In this document: one piece after another, positions 1-10,113 of the stretch
Layout of the letters: each line of letters begins with the position of its first letter
Position numbering within the stretch: the stretch's first letter is position 1
Source: Serratia rubidaea
GTDB taxonomy: Bacteria; Pseudomonadota; Gammaproteobacteria; Enterobacterales; Enterobacteriaceae
DNA: 64,000 nt
Reading direction: 5' to 3'
Assembly: GCA_901472405.1 (NCBI GenBank)
Contig: LR590463.1
Span: 992,001 to 1,056,000, forward strand
The notes under the pieces: model-generated
Seen by the model: the letters and a program-made list of their open reading frames with translations, nothing else
Databases searched by the model: none
Told to the model about the DNA's origin: nothing
Translations under genes and position numbers: made by a program

Positions 1-63
1 GACGACGGTTTTGAAGAGCGCTATTCCGAGGCCTTTAAACCGTATATGAATAAAATCCTGTGA
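1..63 (+). CDS. 3' end of a gene, probably apbE (FAD:protein FMN transferase)
   Basis: The first 63 bases encode the last 20 residues of a protein, ending NKIL, followed by TGA. The open frame enters from outside the window. Only position suggests identity: in Yersiniaceae and vibrios the gene before nqrM is usually apbE, which flavinylates NqrB and NqrC of the sodium-pumping NADH:quinone oxidoreductase. The visible residues are too few to confirm this. It lies 7 bp upstream of nqrM, so the two are probably co-transcribed. Confidence 0.5.
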   Translation, partial: DDGFEERYSEAFKPYMNKIL

Positions 64-70
64 GGCCGCT

Positions 71-298
71 ATGCTGACGGTATTTGTTGCCACCTTTGTG
101 TTGTTTCTGCTGATTATCGGCGGCATGTCGCTGGGCTATGTGTTCAAACGCAAAAGCCTGCAGGGCAGCTGCGGCGGCATCACCGCGCTGGGGATGGAGA
201 AAGTCTGCGACTGCCCGGAACCGTGCGATGCGCGCAAAAAGCGTCTGGCTAAAGAGGCGCTGCGCCGGGAACAGTTGGAAAAGCACCGCATTTTATAA
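71..298 (+). CDS. nqrM: NqrM, Na+-NQR maturation protein (DUF539)
   Basis: A 75-residue protein with an N-terminal membrane helix (about residues 3-23) followed by a cysteine-rich segment containing CGGI and CDCPEPC, the signature of the NqrM/DUF539 family. NqrM is needed to assemble the iron-sulfur centre of the sodium-translocating NADH:quinone oxidoreductase in the inner membrane. The cysteines are thought to handle iron. Length matches the family. It follows the upstream frame by 7 bp, as expected for the distal gene of an nqr operon. Its last bases overlap the 3' end of the convergent gene on the minus strand. Confidence 0.93.
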   Translation: MLTVFVATFVLFLLIIGGMSLGYVFKRKSLQGSCGGITALGMEKVCDCPEPCDARKKRLAKEALRREQLEKHRIL

Positions 299-1225
299 CC
301 GTTCACTCTTATTCCGGGGCGCGGCTGCCGCGTCCCGATTCCTCTTCCGCCACTGCTGCGCCTGTTCGGGCGAATCCACCATCACCGCGTCAGCCCCCAA
401 CGTTTGCGCCTGCTGGTAAGCCTCCGGCGAGTTAATGCCGAATAACACAATCCGCGCCGGACCCTGCGAACGGAAACAGGCATTGATTCCTCATCCCAGC
501 TGAGCTGCGCCTTGGAGCGTCCTTCGCCAGCGTGTATTTCTCCACCACCTCGACTTCGCGCGTCAGCTCCAGCCCGTACCAGCGGGGCGTCGCGTCGTGC
601 GGCTGCAGCTGGCAGCGGTGCGCCATGGCGACGTTAGCCAGCAGGCTGCGGGTTTCATCACGGCTGACAAAGCGCGCGATCTGCGGCGGTAGCGCCTGCA
701 GGTAGCGGGCATCGGTGGAATAGATCCGGGTGCGCGCCAGCGCGTGCTGCTCTTCCAACGTCGTCAGCAGCGCGTCGGCGAAGCGGGCCGGATCGGCGTC
801 CGGCGACTTGATGTCCAGATAGAAGGTGGCGTGCGGAAAGGTTTGCAGCACCGTTGCCAGCCGGGGAATGCCGATGCCCTGGGCACGGTACGGTGGCCGT
901 CGCCACGGGTGTAGGCCCAGCCGGCATCCGTTTGCGCCAGTTGTGCTGCGCTATAGGCGGAGACCGGGCCGCGGGCGTTAGTGAGTGCTTGCAGATCGGC
1001 AGGGCGATAGAGAACGACCACCCCGTCTTTACTCAGCTGCAGCGTGATCCACACGGCGTCGGCGCCGTTAGCCAATGCGCTGCGGATGGCCGGCACGGTA
1101 TTTTCCGGCGCATCGGCGGTGCCGCCGCGGTGGGCGATAATGGCCGGTTGCGACGCGGCGACGGCGTTATACAGCGGGGCGCACAGCAGTAGCAGCAGTG
1201 CGGGCAGGGCGCGGAGAAGCGGCAT
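293..1225 (-). CDS. Glycerophosphodiester phosphodiesterase-like exported protein (frameshifted)
   Basis: The N-terminus has a signal peptide (LLRALPALLLLLCAP...) followed by IIAHRGG and PENT, hallmarks of the GDPD family that hydrolyses glycerophosphodiesters. The reading frame changes near 850-900, and again in the 480-520 stretch. The C-terminal part (GADAVMVDSPE) ends at a TAA at 293-295, giving about 310 residues if repaired. The usual metal-binding E-x-D after the PENT motif and the following His-Asp are not seen: the equivalent stretches read VWITLQLSKDG and VLYRPADL, so activity is doubtful. It is convergent with nqrM, with a 6 bp overlap. The shifts resemble the base errors elsewhere in this end of the window, but true decay cannot be excluded. 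Confidence 0.7.
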
Positions 1226-1343
1226 GAGAACGTTCCTGAAATTGACCTGGCGTTATTATACGGCTGAAAAATGACGTTTTTTTTAACCTCCGCCGTCTGT
1301 ATTCGGAGATTGCCTAGGCCCGTCTTGAGAGTGCGCAATTTTG

Positions 1344-1359
1344 CTGTATACTTATCCAG
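1344..1359 (+). promoter_or_regulatory. LexA (SOS) box upstream of dinB
   Basis: CTGTATACTTATCCAG matches the LexA consensus CTG-N10-CAG with an AT-rich centre, and lies 18 bp before the dinB start codon. The E. coli dinB operator has the same form. It predicts induction of the polymerase by DNA damage. Confidence 0.85.
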
Positions 1360-1376
1360 TATTGTTGGAGGGCGCG

Positions 1377-2440
1377 ATGCGTAAAATCATTCATGTCGAT
1401 ATGGATTGCTTCTTTGCCGCAGTGGAAATGCGCGACAATCCCAGCCTGCGGGATATTCCGCTGGCGATCGGGGGGCAGTGCCGAACGGCGTGGCGTGATC
1501 AGCACCGCCAACTATCCGGCGCGCCGCTACGGCGTGCGCAGCGCGATGTCGACCGCCATGGCGCTGAAACTGTGCCCGCAGCTGACGCTGCTGCCGGGGC
1601 CGCATGGCGGCTTATAAAGAGGCGTCGCTGCATATCCGCCAGATCTTCGCGCGCTATACTTCGCTGATTGAGCCGCTGTCGCTGGATGAAGCCTATCTGG
1701 ACGTGACCGACAGCCCGCAGTGCAACGGTTCGGCCACGCTGATGGCGGAGGAGATCCGGCAGGCCATTTTTGATGAACTGCAGCTGACCGCCTCGGCCGG
1801 CGTGGCGCCGATCAAGTTTCTGGCCAAGATCGCCTCCGATCTGAATAAGCCCAACGGGCAGTATGTGATCCCGCCGGCGCAGGTGGGCGCCTTTCTGCAA
1901 CAGCTGCCGCTCGGCAAAATCCCCGGCGTGGGCAAGGTGACCGCCAAGCGGCTGGAAGAGCTGGGGCTGCACACCTGCGCCGACGTGCAGCGTTACGATC
2001 TGGCCGCGCTGCTCAAGCGCTTCGGCAAGTTCGGCCGGGTGCTGTGGGAACGCAGTCAGGGCATTGACGAGCGACAGGTATCGTCGGAGCGCTGCGTAAA
2101 TCGGTCGGCGTGGAGCGTACGCTGGCGGAGGATATCCACGACTGGGCGGAGTGCGAAGCGCTGATTGTCGACAAACTCTACCCCGAACTGGAAGCGCGCC
2201 TGCGTAAGGTAAAACCCGATCTGCATATTGCCCGCCAGGGGTAAAACTGAAGTTTCAGGATTTCCAGCTGACAACGCAGGAGCACGTCTGGCCGGTGCTG
2301 AACCGGGAGGATTTGCTGCGGTGGCGCAGCAGGTGTGGCGCGAGCGGCGCGAAGGGCGCGGCGTCCGGCTGGTGGGGCTGCATGTGACGCTGCTGGATCC
2401 GCAGATAGAACGGCAGCTGCTGCTGCCGTGGGATGGCTAG
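1377..2440 (+). CDS. dinB: DNA polymerase IV DinB (multiple frameshifts)
   Basis: The encoded pieces together match Y-family polymerase IV: an N-terminal [20 protein letters not shown] with the catalytic Asp, then the [11 protein letters not shown] palm motif with the Asp-Glu pair, [15 protein letters not shown], the IPGVGK helix-hairpin-helix, and a C-terminal [15 protein letters not shown] little-finger segment. The ATG at 1377 has a GGAG 6 bp upstream. The frame breaks near 1475, 1605, 2092, 2240 and 2320. In each case the correct sequence resumes at once in another frame, as with single-base miscalls. Repaired length is about 352 residues, normal for DinB. It performs error-prone translesion synthesis, here under a LexA box. 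Confidence 0.93.
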
Positions 2441-2467
2441 GCCGGAGAACCCGGCCCTGATGCGTTA

Positions 2468-3929
2468 TCAGTCGCGTTCCGGAATGGCTTTCAGCAGTTC
2501 GGTCAGCAGCTGCCAGTACAGACCGACGCTTTCAATCTGCACCTGCTCGTCCGGCGAATGCGGCCCGGTGATGGTCGGCCCGATGGAGACCATATCCATA
2601 TCCGGGTACGGTTTTCTTGAACAGTCCGCACTCCAGACCGGCGTGGATCACCATAATGTTCGGCGTCTTGTTAAACAGGCGCTGGTACAGTTCGCGCACC
2701 AGATGCATCACCGGAGAATCGGCGTCCGGCTGCCAGCCCGGGTAGCCGCCTTTCGGCTCTACTTTGGCGCCTGCCAGCTGGCCCAGCGCGGTCAGCATTT
2801 CCACCACGTAGTCTTTGCCGCTGTCGATCAGCGAGCGGATCAGGCAGATGATTTCCGCTTCGCTGTCGCTGGTGGTGACCACGCCGAGGTTCAGCGAGGT
2901 TTCCACCACGCCCTGCACCGCGTCGCTCATGCGGATCACACCGTTCGGCGTGCCGTTCAGCAGCGCCAGGAAACGCTTTTGGCTGTCGGCGGTCAGCGCC
3001 TGCTGCGCGCTGTCGCTTGGCTCCAGCAGTACGGTGATGTTTTTCTCTTTCGCCGCCAGTTCGTTCTGCAGCGTCGTCAGGAACGCCTGGCTCAGCGCCT
3101 TCAGCGTGGCAACCTGGTCCGCGGCGACCGCGACGGTGGCAAAGGCCTCACGCGGGATGGCGTTGCGCAGCGTGCCGCCGTTCAGCTCCAGCAGACGCAG
3201 GCCAAGCTGCGGGGCATGGGCGAACAGGAAGCGGGCCAGCAGCTTGTTGGCGTTGCCGAGGCCCAGATGGATATCCGCGCCGGAGTGGCCGCCTTTCAGG
3301 CCCTTGATGGTCAGCTTCAGCGTCTGGTAGCCGGCCGGCAGCGCTTCACGCTGCAGCGGCAGGGTGGTGATAAAATCAATCCCGCCGGCGCAACCCATGT
3401 AGATCTCGCCTTCTTCTTCCGAATCGGTATTGATCAGGATATCCGCCTGCAGCCAGTTCGGCTGCAGACCGAATGCGCCGTCCATGCCGGCTTCTTCGGT
3501 CATGGTCAGCAGCACTTCCAGCGGGCCGTGCTCAACGCTGTCATCCGCCAGTACCGCCAGTGCGGAAGCCATGCCGATGCCGTTGTCCGCGCCCAGCGTG
3601 GTGCCGCGCGCCTTGACCCACTCACCGTCGATATACGGCTGGATCGGATCCTTGGCGAAGTCGTGTACGGTGTCATTGTTTTTTTGCGGCACCATATCCA
3701 GGTGCGCCTGCAGCGCGACCGGCTTACGGTTTTCCATGCCTTTGGTGGCAGGCTTGCGCAGCAGGATGTTGCCGACCTGGTCGCGTTCGGCGTGCAGGTT
3801 TTTCTCTTTGGCCCAGTCGAGGATATGCTGCGCCAGCGCTTCTTCATGGTAAGAAGGGTGCGGGATTGAGCAGATTTTAGCGAAAATGTCCCACAGCGGC
3901 TGTGGTGAAAGTTGAGACAATTCAGACAC
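2468..3929 (-). CDS. pepD: Cytosol non-specific dipeptidase PepD (aminoacyl-histidine dipeptidase; one frameshift)
   Basis: An M20-family zinc peptidase of about 486 residues once repaired. Visible metal-site motifs are ALQAHLDMVPQ, TLGADNGIGMASAL, EEAGMDGAFG and INTDSEEEGEIY. The start MSELSQLSPQPLWDIF is typical. The frame breaks near 2606. The true C-terminus, including the GPTITGPHSPDEQ metal-ligand segment and the terminal ERD, continues in another frame to TGA at 2468-2470. PepD hydrolyses dipeptides such as carnosine in the cytoplasm. It is transcribed away from gpt. Confidence 0.93.
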
Positions 3930-4320
3930 GTTGAGTCTCCTGTTGACGGCGTTTCCGGCTCGGATGGCGGAAGCCGTGCGGTTAAGTTAAGGGCAATGCC
4001 CGGCGGAGATAAACGCGTGGCCGGGACGGCTGCCGTTAGCGTGGCTAGTGTGTGCCGCGTCGGCACGATAGTCAGAGAATATCATTTTATTGGCGCCGGT
4101 GCGCGCGTGCTATCGCACTGCATAATCGACAAAAGGGCGCGGTTTTATAGGAAGTTGCCGACTTTTACAGCATCAATTACCAGAAGAGCCTGGTAAGGAA
4201 TTCGCGATGAATTCCTCGGTTCAACTGGTATTCAGCGCGCCCAATCTCTATAATCTCGCGCAACCTTTTTTCCCCTGAACACTTGAGTAAGCCGATTTTA
4301 CACTGGCTGGGACACCTTTT
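3930..4320 (+). other. Intergenic region between divergent pepD and gpt
   Basis: This 391 bp gap must hold the promoters of pepD (leftward) and gpt (rightward). I see no convincing reading frame or RNA gene. The AT-richer part from about 4130 to 4320 is the likely gpt promoter and leader. A CGCAACCTTTTTT stretch near 4258 vaguely resembles half of a PurR site, but too weakly to call. Confidence 0.5.
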
Positions 4321-4779
4321 ATGAGCGAAAAATACGTTGTTACCTGGGATATGTTGCAAATGCAAGCGCGCAAACTGGCGCATCGCCTGCTGCCGGCTGA
4401 AAAATGGACCGGCATTATCGCGGTAAGCCGCGGCGGCCTGGTGCCGGCAGCGCTGCTGGCGCGCGAACTGGGGATTCGCCACGTCGATACCGTCTGCATT
4501 TCCAGCTATGACCACGACAACCAGCGCGAGATGAAAATCCTCAAGCGCGCTGAAGGTGACGGCGAAGGTTTCATCGTAGTTGACGATCTGGTGGATACCG
4601 GCGGCACCGCGAAAGCCATTCGCGAGATGTACCCGAAAGCCCACTTCGTCACCATTTTCGCCAAGCCGGCCGGACGTCCGCTGGTGGACGACTATGTGGT
4701 CGACATCCCGCAGGATACCTGGATCGAACAGCCTTGGGATATGGGCGTTAGCTTCCTGCCGCCTATCGGCGGCCGCTAA
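4321..4779 (+). CDS. gpt: Xanthine-guanine phosphoribosyltransferase
   Basis: A 152-residue purine salvage enzyme that joins PRPP to guanine, xanthine or hypoxanthine. The PRPP-binding motif [13 protein letters not shown] is present near residues 84-96, with [15 protein letters not shown] earlier and the C-terminal [10 protein letters not shown]. Length equals E. coli Gpt and the start [11 protein letters not shown] is conserved. It sits between pepD and frsA, the standard enterobacterial order. The frame is intact. Confidence 0.97.
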   Translation: MSEKYVVTWDMLQMQARKLAHRLLPAEKWTGIIAVSRGGLVPAALLARELGIRHVDTVCISSYDHDNQREMKILKRAEGDGEGFIVVDDLVDTGGTAKAIREMYPKAHFVTIFAKPAGRPLVDDYVVDIPQDTWIEQPWDMGVSFLPPIGGR

Positions 4780-4793
4780 GCGCCTGACCGCAG

Positions 4794-4817
4794 CAACGCC
4801 CGGTAATGCGGGCGTTG
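4794..4817 (+). terminator. Hairpin after gpt
   Basis: CAACGCCCG-gtaatg-CGGGCGTTG forms a perfect 9 bp stem 15 bp after the gpt stop. The following bases are only moderately T-rich (tcatttcccg), so this is a plausible but not textbook intrinsic terminator. Confidence 0.6.
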
Positions 4818-5068
4818 TCATTTCCCGCCTTTATTTTTGTAAATTCCCGCCGTTTTTTTCCTGCCGTCCGGCGCTGCCTTTCCGCCGTTATTACCAATAA
4901 ACGGATTAGTTATCAGTGCGCTAGCGGATGTCGTCGCCGCAGTGAAGCGTAAAATTAACGCCTATTTAACAATGAGATAGTTTGGTTTCCCGCGCCAGAG
5001 TTAGGTACACTACGGGTAGTCATCAGGCCGTTTTCGCCTGCGTCCGATTTACGGAGGCTGTTGTTACC

Positions 5069-6315
5069 ATGGCACAAGCCAACCTTTCCGAGATTTTATT
5101 CAAGCCCTCATTCAAGCACCGCGAGACGTCGACGCTGATCCGGCGTGCGCCGCACGCCCGTTCCGCCACCATGCACTCGCCGCTGGAAGGCGACACCGCC
5201 AATAACTGGTACCGCATGCTTAACCGCCTGCTGTGGGCGTGGCGCGGCGTGGACGCGGTGGAGATCGTGGAGGTGCTGTCGCGCATTGCCGCCTCTGCGG
5301 CGGAGCACAGCGACGAGCGCCTGCTCGATACCGTGGTCGGCTACCGCAACGGCAACTGGATTTACGAGTGGGTGCATCAGGGCATGCAGTGGCAGCAGCG
5401 CGCGCTCGAGCAGCAGGATCCGCTGCTGGCGGGCAAACACTGGCTGCGCGCCGCCAACTTTTACAGCATCGCCGGCTATCCGCACCTGAAAGGCGATGAA
5501 CTGGCGGAGCAGGCCGAAGTGCTGCCAACCGCGCCTATGAGGAAGCGGCGCTGCTGCTGCCGTATCAGCTCAAGGAGCTGGAGTTCAAGATTGACGGCGG
5601 CAGCCCGATCACCGGCTTCCTGCATATGCCGGAGCAGGGCAAGGCGCCGTTCCCGACGGTGCTGATGTGCGGCAGCCTTGATACGCTGCAGACCGACTAT
5701 CACCGCCTGTTTAACGACTATCTGGCGCCGCTGGGCATTGCGATGCTGACCATCGATATGCCGTCGATCGGCGCTTCCGCCAAATGGAAGCTGACGCAGG
5801 ATTCCAGCTTCCTGCACCAGCAGGTGCTGAGCCAGCTGCCCGGCGTGCCCTGGATAGACCATCAGCGGGTGACCGCCTTCGGCTTCCGCTTTGGCGCCAA
5901 CGTGGCGGTGCGGCTGGCATATCTGGAGCCGCAGCGCCTGCGCGGCGTCGCCTGCCTGGGGCCGGTGGTGCACGGCGTGCTGTGCGATGCCCGCAACCAG
6001 CAGCAGGTGCCGGACATGTATATGGACGTGCTGGCCAGCCGGATGGGCATGGCCGACGCATCCGATCACGTGCTGAAAATGGAGCTGAACCGCTACTCGC
6101 TGAAAATGCAGGGCCTGCTCGGCCGTCGTTGCTACACGCCGATGCTGTCCGGCTTCTGGGAACAGGACCCGCTCAGTTCGAAAGCGGAATCGCAGCTGAT
6201 CGTTTCTTCCTCACTGGACGGTAAACTGCTGGCGATCCCGCGCGCGCCGATTTACCGCAGCTTCCATCAGGCGCTGCAGCAGATGAGCCGCTGGCTGCAC
6301 GACAAAATGCGTTAA
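5069..6315 (+). CDS. frsA: FrsA, esterase/fermentation-respiration switch protein (one frameshift)
   Basis: About 415 residues when repaired, matching FrsA (YafA), an alpha/beta-hydrolase-fold protein reported to bind the unphosphorylated glucose transporter EIIA. The N-terminus [20 protein letters not shown] starts at ATG 5069, behind GGAGG at 5053-5057. The hydrolase core contains [18 protein letters not shown] and the nucleophile-elbow-like [16 protein letters not shown]. One frame change near 5520 (GCCGAAGTGCTGCC) separates the N-terminal and C-terminal halves, and both sides are well conserved. It lies between gpt and crl as in other enterobacteria. Confidence 0.93.
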
Positions 6316-6326
6316 ATAGTTGCTAA

Positions 6327-6347
6327 TTTTTAACAGTTTGTTAAAAA
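6327..6347 (+). repeat. AT-rich perfect inverted repeat between frsA and crl
   Basis: TTTTTAACA-gtt-TGTTAAAAA is a perfect 9 bp inverted repeat 12 bp after the frsA stop and 29 bp before the crl start. It could end frsA transcription in either direction or be a regulator site in the crl promoter. The sequence does not decide. Confidence 0.55.
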
Positions 6348-6375
6348 GAGGGGTCTACATTAAGGAGGTTGAAGT

Positions 6376-6777
6376 ATGACGTTACCGAGTGGTCACCCTA
6401 AAAGCCGACTAATGAAACGATTTGCCAGCTTGGGGCCGTACCTGCGTGAAGGGCAATGTGAGAACGACCGGTTTTTCTTTGACTGTCTGGCCGTATGCGT
6501 CAACGTGAAACCCGCGCCGGAGAAGCGAGAGTTCTGGGGCTGGTGGATTGAGCTGCAGGCGGACGATACGCGTTTTACCTATACCTATCAGTTCGGGCTG
6601 TTTAATAAAGAAGGTGTATGGCAGCCGGAAAAGATTAAAGATTCTGAAGTAAAAGGCAAGCTGGAAACCACGCTGCGGGATTTCCATCAGCGTTTGACGG
6701 AGCTGCTGAACGGGATGGAGCTGTCGCTGGAACCTGCTGACGATTTTAACGAGCAGCCGATCAAACTTTCTGCTTAG
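6376..6777 (+). CDS. crl: Sigma-S binding protein Crl
   Basis: A 133-residue protein with the Crl family start [20 protein letters not shown] and the conserved aromatic segment [13 protein letters not shown]. Crl binds the stationary-phase sigma factor RpoS and promotes its assembly with RNA polymerase. A strong ribosome site (TAAGGAGGT) precedes the ATG. Length equals E. coli Crl, and the neighbours frsA and proB match the usual order. Confidence 0.95.
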   Translation: MTLPSGHPKSRLMKRFASLGPYLREGQCENDRFFFDCLAVCVNVKPAPEKREFWGWWIELQADDTRFTYTYQFGLFNKEGVWQPEKIKDSEVKGKLETTLRDFHQRLTELLNGMELSLEPADDFNEQPIKLSA

Positions 6778-6884
6778 GCGGTTTCCCCGGCAATTGCACT
6801 GAATTCGCGTTGTGCCTGTTGGCATAACGCGTCTCTCCTGATACAAAGACCTCTGCACTTCTTCTATTTCAACGGCGAATGATT

Positions 6885-7987
6885 ATGAACGGCAGCCAGA
6901 CATTGGTTGTGAAATTGGGCACCAGCGTGTTGACCGGCGGATCGCTGCGTCTGAACCGCGCCCATATTGTCGAGCTGGTGCGCCAGTGCGCACAGCAACA
7001 TGCTGCGGGTCACCGCATTGTTATTGTCACCTCCGGGGCGATTGCTGCCGGGCGTGAGCATCTGGGCTACCCCGAGCTGCCCGCCACCATCGCTTCGAAA
7101 CAGCTGCTGCGGCGGTGGGGCAGAGCCGCCTGATCCAGCTGTGGGAGCAGCTGTTTTCGATTTACGGCATCCACGTCGGGCAGATGCTGCTGACGCGCGC
7201 CGATCTGGAAGACCGCGAACGTTTCCTTAACGCGCGCGACACCATGAACGCGCTGCTGGATAACCGCATCGTGCCGGTGATCAATGAGAACGACGCGGTT
7301 GCCACCGCGGAGATCAAAGTCGGCGATAACGACAACCTGTCGGCGCTGGCGGCGATTCTGGCCGGCGCAGACAAACTGCTGTTGCTGACCGACCAGCCGG
7401 GCCTGTTCACCGCCGACCCTCGCAACAACCCGCAGGCGGAGCTGATTCGTGAAGTGCACGGCATTGACGATGCGCTGCGGGCGATTGCCGGCGACAGCGT
7501 TTCCGGCCTGGGCACCGGCGGGATGGGCACCAAACTGCAGGCGGCCGACGTGGCCTGCCGCGCGGGTATCGACGTGGTGATCGCCGCCGGCGGCAAGCCG
7601 GGCGTGGTGGCCGACGTGATCGACGGCAACCCGGTAGGCACCCGTTTCCACGCGCTGGAAGCCCCGCTGGAGAACCGTAAGCGCTGGATCTTCGGCGCGC
7701 CGCCGGCCGGCGAAATCACCGTGGATGACGGCGCGGTTGACGCCATTATGGCGCGCGGCAGCTCGCTGCTGCCGAAGGGCATCCGCGAGGTGAAGGGGGA
7801 CTTCTCCCGTGGCGAAGTGATCCGCATCCGCAACCTGGCGGGGCGCGATCTGGCCCACGGCGTCAGCCGCTACAACAGCGACGCCATGCGCATGATTGCC
7901 GGACATCACTCGCAGCAAATCAGTGATATTCTCGGTTATGAATACGGCCCGGTGGCCGTGCACCGCGACGATATGATCGTAAGTTAA
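6885..7987 (+). CDS. proB: Glutamate 5-kinase ProB (one frameshift)
   Basis: First enzyme of proline synthesis: phosphorylates glutamate using ATP. The amino acid kinase domain shows [33 protein letters not shown] and [19 protein letters not shown]-terminal PUA domain (about residues 275-365) includes [23 protein letters not shown] 6885 ([10 protein letters not shown]) fits the E. coli start better than ATG 6879, two codons upstream. The frame breaks near 7110, where CTGCTGCGGCGGTGGGGCAG lacks one G relative to the expected [10 protein letters not shown]. proA follows after 9 bp. Confidence 0.95.
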
Positions 7988-7996
7988 GGAGTAAGC

Positions 7997-9251
7997 ATGC
8001 TCGAGCAGATGGGGAAGGCCGCCAAGCAGGCTTCCTGGCAACTGGCGGTGCTCAGCACGGCGCAAAAGAATCAGGTGCTGTCGGTGATGGCCGACAGACT
8101 GGAAGCCGACAGCGACATCATTTTACAGGCTAACCAACAGGATATGGCGCAGGCGCGCGCCAGCGGGATGAGCGAAGCCCTGCTGGACCGCCTGCTGCTG
8201 ACGCCGGCGCGCCTGACGGCGATCGCCAACGACGTGCGGCAGGTGTGCCGCCTGAACGATCCGGTCGGCCAGGTGCTGGACGGCAACCTGCTGGACAGCG
8301 GCCTGAAGCTGGAACGTCGCCGCGTGCCGCTGGGCGTGATCGGCGTAATTTATGAGGCGCGGCCTAACGTCACCATCGACGTCGCCAGCCTGTGTCTGAA
8401 AACCGGCAATGCGGTGATCCTGCGCGGCGGTAAAGAGACGCACCACACCAACCAGGCGACGGTGAAGGTGATCCAGCAGGCGCTGGAGCAGTGCGGCCTG
8501 CCGGCGGCGGCAGTACAGGCGACCGACAGCCCGGACCGGGCGCTGGTGAACGAGCTGCTGCGGATGGATCGCTATGTGGATATGCTGATCCCGCGTGGCG
8601 GCGCCGGCCTGCACAAGCTGTGCCGCGAACAGTCCACCATTCCGGTGATTACCGGCGGTATCGGCGTGTGCCATATCTACGTTGACGACGATGTGGATTA
8701 CGACAAGGCGCTGACGGTGATTGAAAACGCCAAAATTCAGCGCCCCAGCGCCTGTAACTCGGTGGAAAACGCTGCTGGTGAACCGCAGCATTGCCGACAG
8801 CTTCCTGCCGGCGCTCAGCGCCCGCATGGCGGAGGCCGGCGTGACGCTGCACGCCAGCGACAGCGCGATGCCGCTGCTGCAGGGCGGCCCGGCGCAGGTT
8901 ACCGCGGTGAAGGCGGAAGATTACGAAGACGAGTGGCTGTCGCTGGACCTGAACGTGACGCTGGTGGAGGATATCGACCAGGCGATTGAGCATATCCGCA
9001 GCCACGGCACCAACCACTCCGACGCTATCCTGACGCGTTCGCTGCGCAACGCCGAGTACTTTGTCCGCGCGGTGGACTCTTCGGCGGTGTACGTCAACGC
9101 CAGCACCCGCTTTACCGACGGCGGCCAGTTCGGCCTGGGGGCGGAAGTGGCGGTCAGCACGCAGAAGCTGCACGCCCGTGGCCCGATGGGGCTGGACGCG
9201 CTGACCACCTATAAGTGGATCGGCTACGGTGACGATCTGGTGCGCGGCTGA
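7997..9251 (+). CDS. proA: Gamma-glutamyl phosphate reductase ProA (one frameshift)
   Basis: Second enzyme of proline synthesis; reduces gamma-glutamyl phosphate with NADPH to the semialdehyde. It belongs to the aldehyde dehydrogenase superfamily. Visible motifs are [30 protein letters not shown] and the catalytic-cysteine region [12 protein letters not shown]. The frame breaks right after that motif, near 8766, and resumes as [15 protein letters not shown] through to the C-terminal [19 protein letters not shown]. Repaired length is about 417 residues, as expected. It is the second gene of the proBA operon and is followed by a clear terminator. Confidence 0.95.
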
Positions 9252-9280
9252 CGCGTAACCCAGCGGTTAACCAAGACGGC

Positions 9281-9310
9281 GGGGCGCAGCAGCTGCGCCC
9301 CGTTTATTTT
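9281..9310 (+). terminator. Intrinsic terminator of proBA
   Basis: GGGGCGCAGC-a-GCTGCGCCCC is a perfect 10 bp inverted repeat, followed by gtttatttt. It lies about 30 bp after the proA stop and before the tRNA gene. Confidence 0.9.
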
Positions 9311-9455
9311 GGCCGCCAACGCCGGATTTAGCCCACAATAAGTATACGGTTGATGAGATATTCAGCGAACGATTAGCCGCCTATTGACTCATCGCCGGCT
9401 TTTGGCATAAGTTGTTCAACGCACGCCGATCTGCCCGCAGATCCACCCCCTCAAA

Positions 9456-9531
9456 GCCGATATAGCTCAGTTGGTAGAGCAGCGCATTCGTAATGCGAAG
9501 GTCGTAGGTTCGACTCCTATTATCGGCACCA
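9456..9531 (+). tRNA. thrW: tRNA-Thr (anticodon CGT)
   Basis: A 76 nt cloverleaf can be drawn. The acceptor stem is GCCGATA/TATCGGC, the D arm GCTCAGTTGGTAGAGC, the anticodon stem GCGCA/TGCGA with loop TTCGTAA (anticodon CGT, threonine), and the T arm has GGTTCGACTCC. CCA is encoded at 9529-9531. Position just downstream of proA is that of E. coli thrW, a known prophage integration site. The AT-rich accessory segment begins immediately after it. Confidence 0.97.
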
Positions 9532-9664
9532 TTCAACGTCTCCCAAGTCTACTAAAGTTCACTGAACCCCCAATCTGTTTTGGCAACATTAATAGCTTTT
9601 ATCTTAATTTATCATCAATAGAAGTCGGCAACGGCCACTATGAACTATCTGGTTCAATGGAAGG

Positions 9665-10113
9665 TCAACAACAATTTATTTTGACCGTTGCGGCAAAATT
9701 ACAAGCTGTATTAGTTTCCTGATTTATTTTAATGAAATGGGCGCATCTTGCGCCCTGTAGAGCATTTATATTGTCAATGGTTGAGGGTGCTTTTAGATAC
9801 CAGAACACTGTGACGTCACTTACAGAACACTCATCGCTCGATGCGTCATTTTGCGTGATCACTTCGTATTCTTTCCCATTTTTATCATGGAATACAAAGT
9901 GATAAATTTGTGTGTACTCTCCCTTGTCATGCTTCTCAATAGCCAGCAGCTTGGATTCTGTTTTCGTCTCGTCCAATATCTGCGATATCAACAATTTTTT
10001 CATTTTTCATCCAGACTTCGGCCATGTTCATCGGCCATGATGTGCAGCCGGGGGATGCTGCTCCGGCAGAGATGGCGAACATCAGCCCGGCAATCAGTAA
10101 AAGTTTTATTCAT
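9665..10113 (-). CDS. Small secreted protein of unknown function (two homopolymer frameshifts)
   Basis: The best-supported reading starts at ATG 10113 (MNK) and passes through a signal peptide (LLIAGLMFAISAGAAS). It continues GCTSWPMNMAEVWMKNEKL and HFVFHDKNGKEYEVITQNDA, and ends at 9665. The frame has to change in a TTTT run near 10100 and in an AAAAAA run at 9995-10000. Both look like homopolymer errors, because the amino acid sequence is coherent across them. Mature protein is about 120 residues with several cysteines, consistent with a periplasmic or exported disulfide protein. I recognise no enzymatic family. It lies in the AT-rich island next to tRNA-Thr. Confidence 0.6.

Noticed and set aside
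2433..3869. Long open frame on the plus strand opposite pepD
   Set aside because: It is antisense to a clear M20 peptidase gene, has low-complexity Gln/Arg/His composition and no family motif; it is a mirror effect of GC-rich coding.
4255..4275. Possible PurR operator before gpt
   Set aside because: Only one half (CGCAACC) resembles the palindromic consensus; too weak to call.
9471..9722. Open frame starting inside the tRNA-Thr gene
   Set aside because: Its first third is the tRNA itself and the rest shows no family; it has no ribosome site. I could not confirm it as an integrase remnant.
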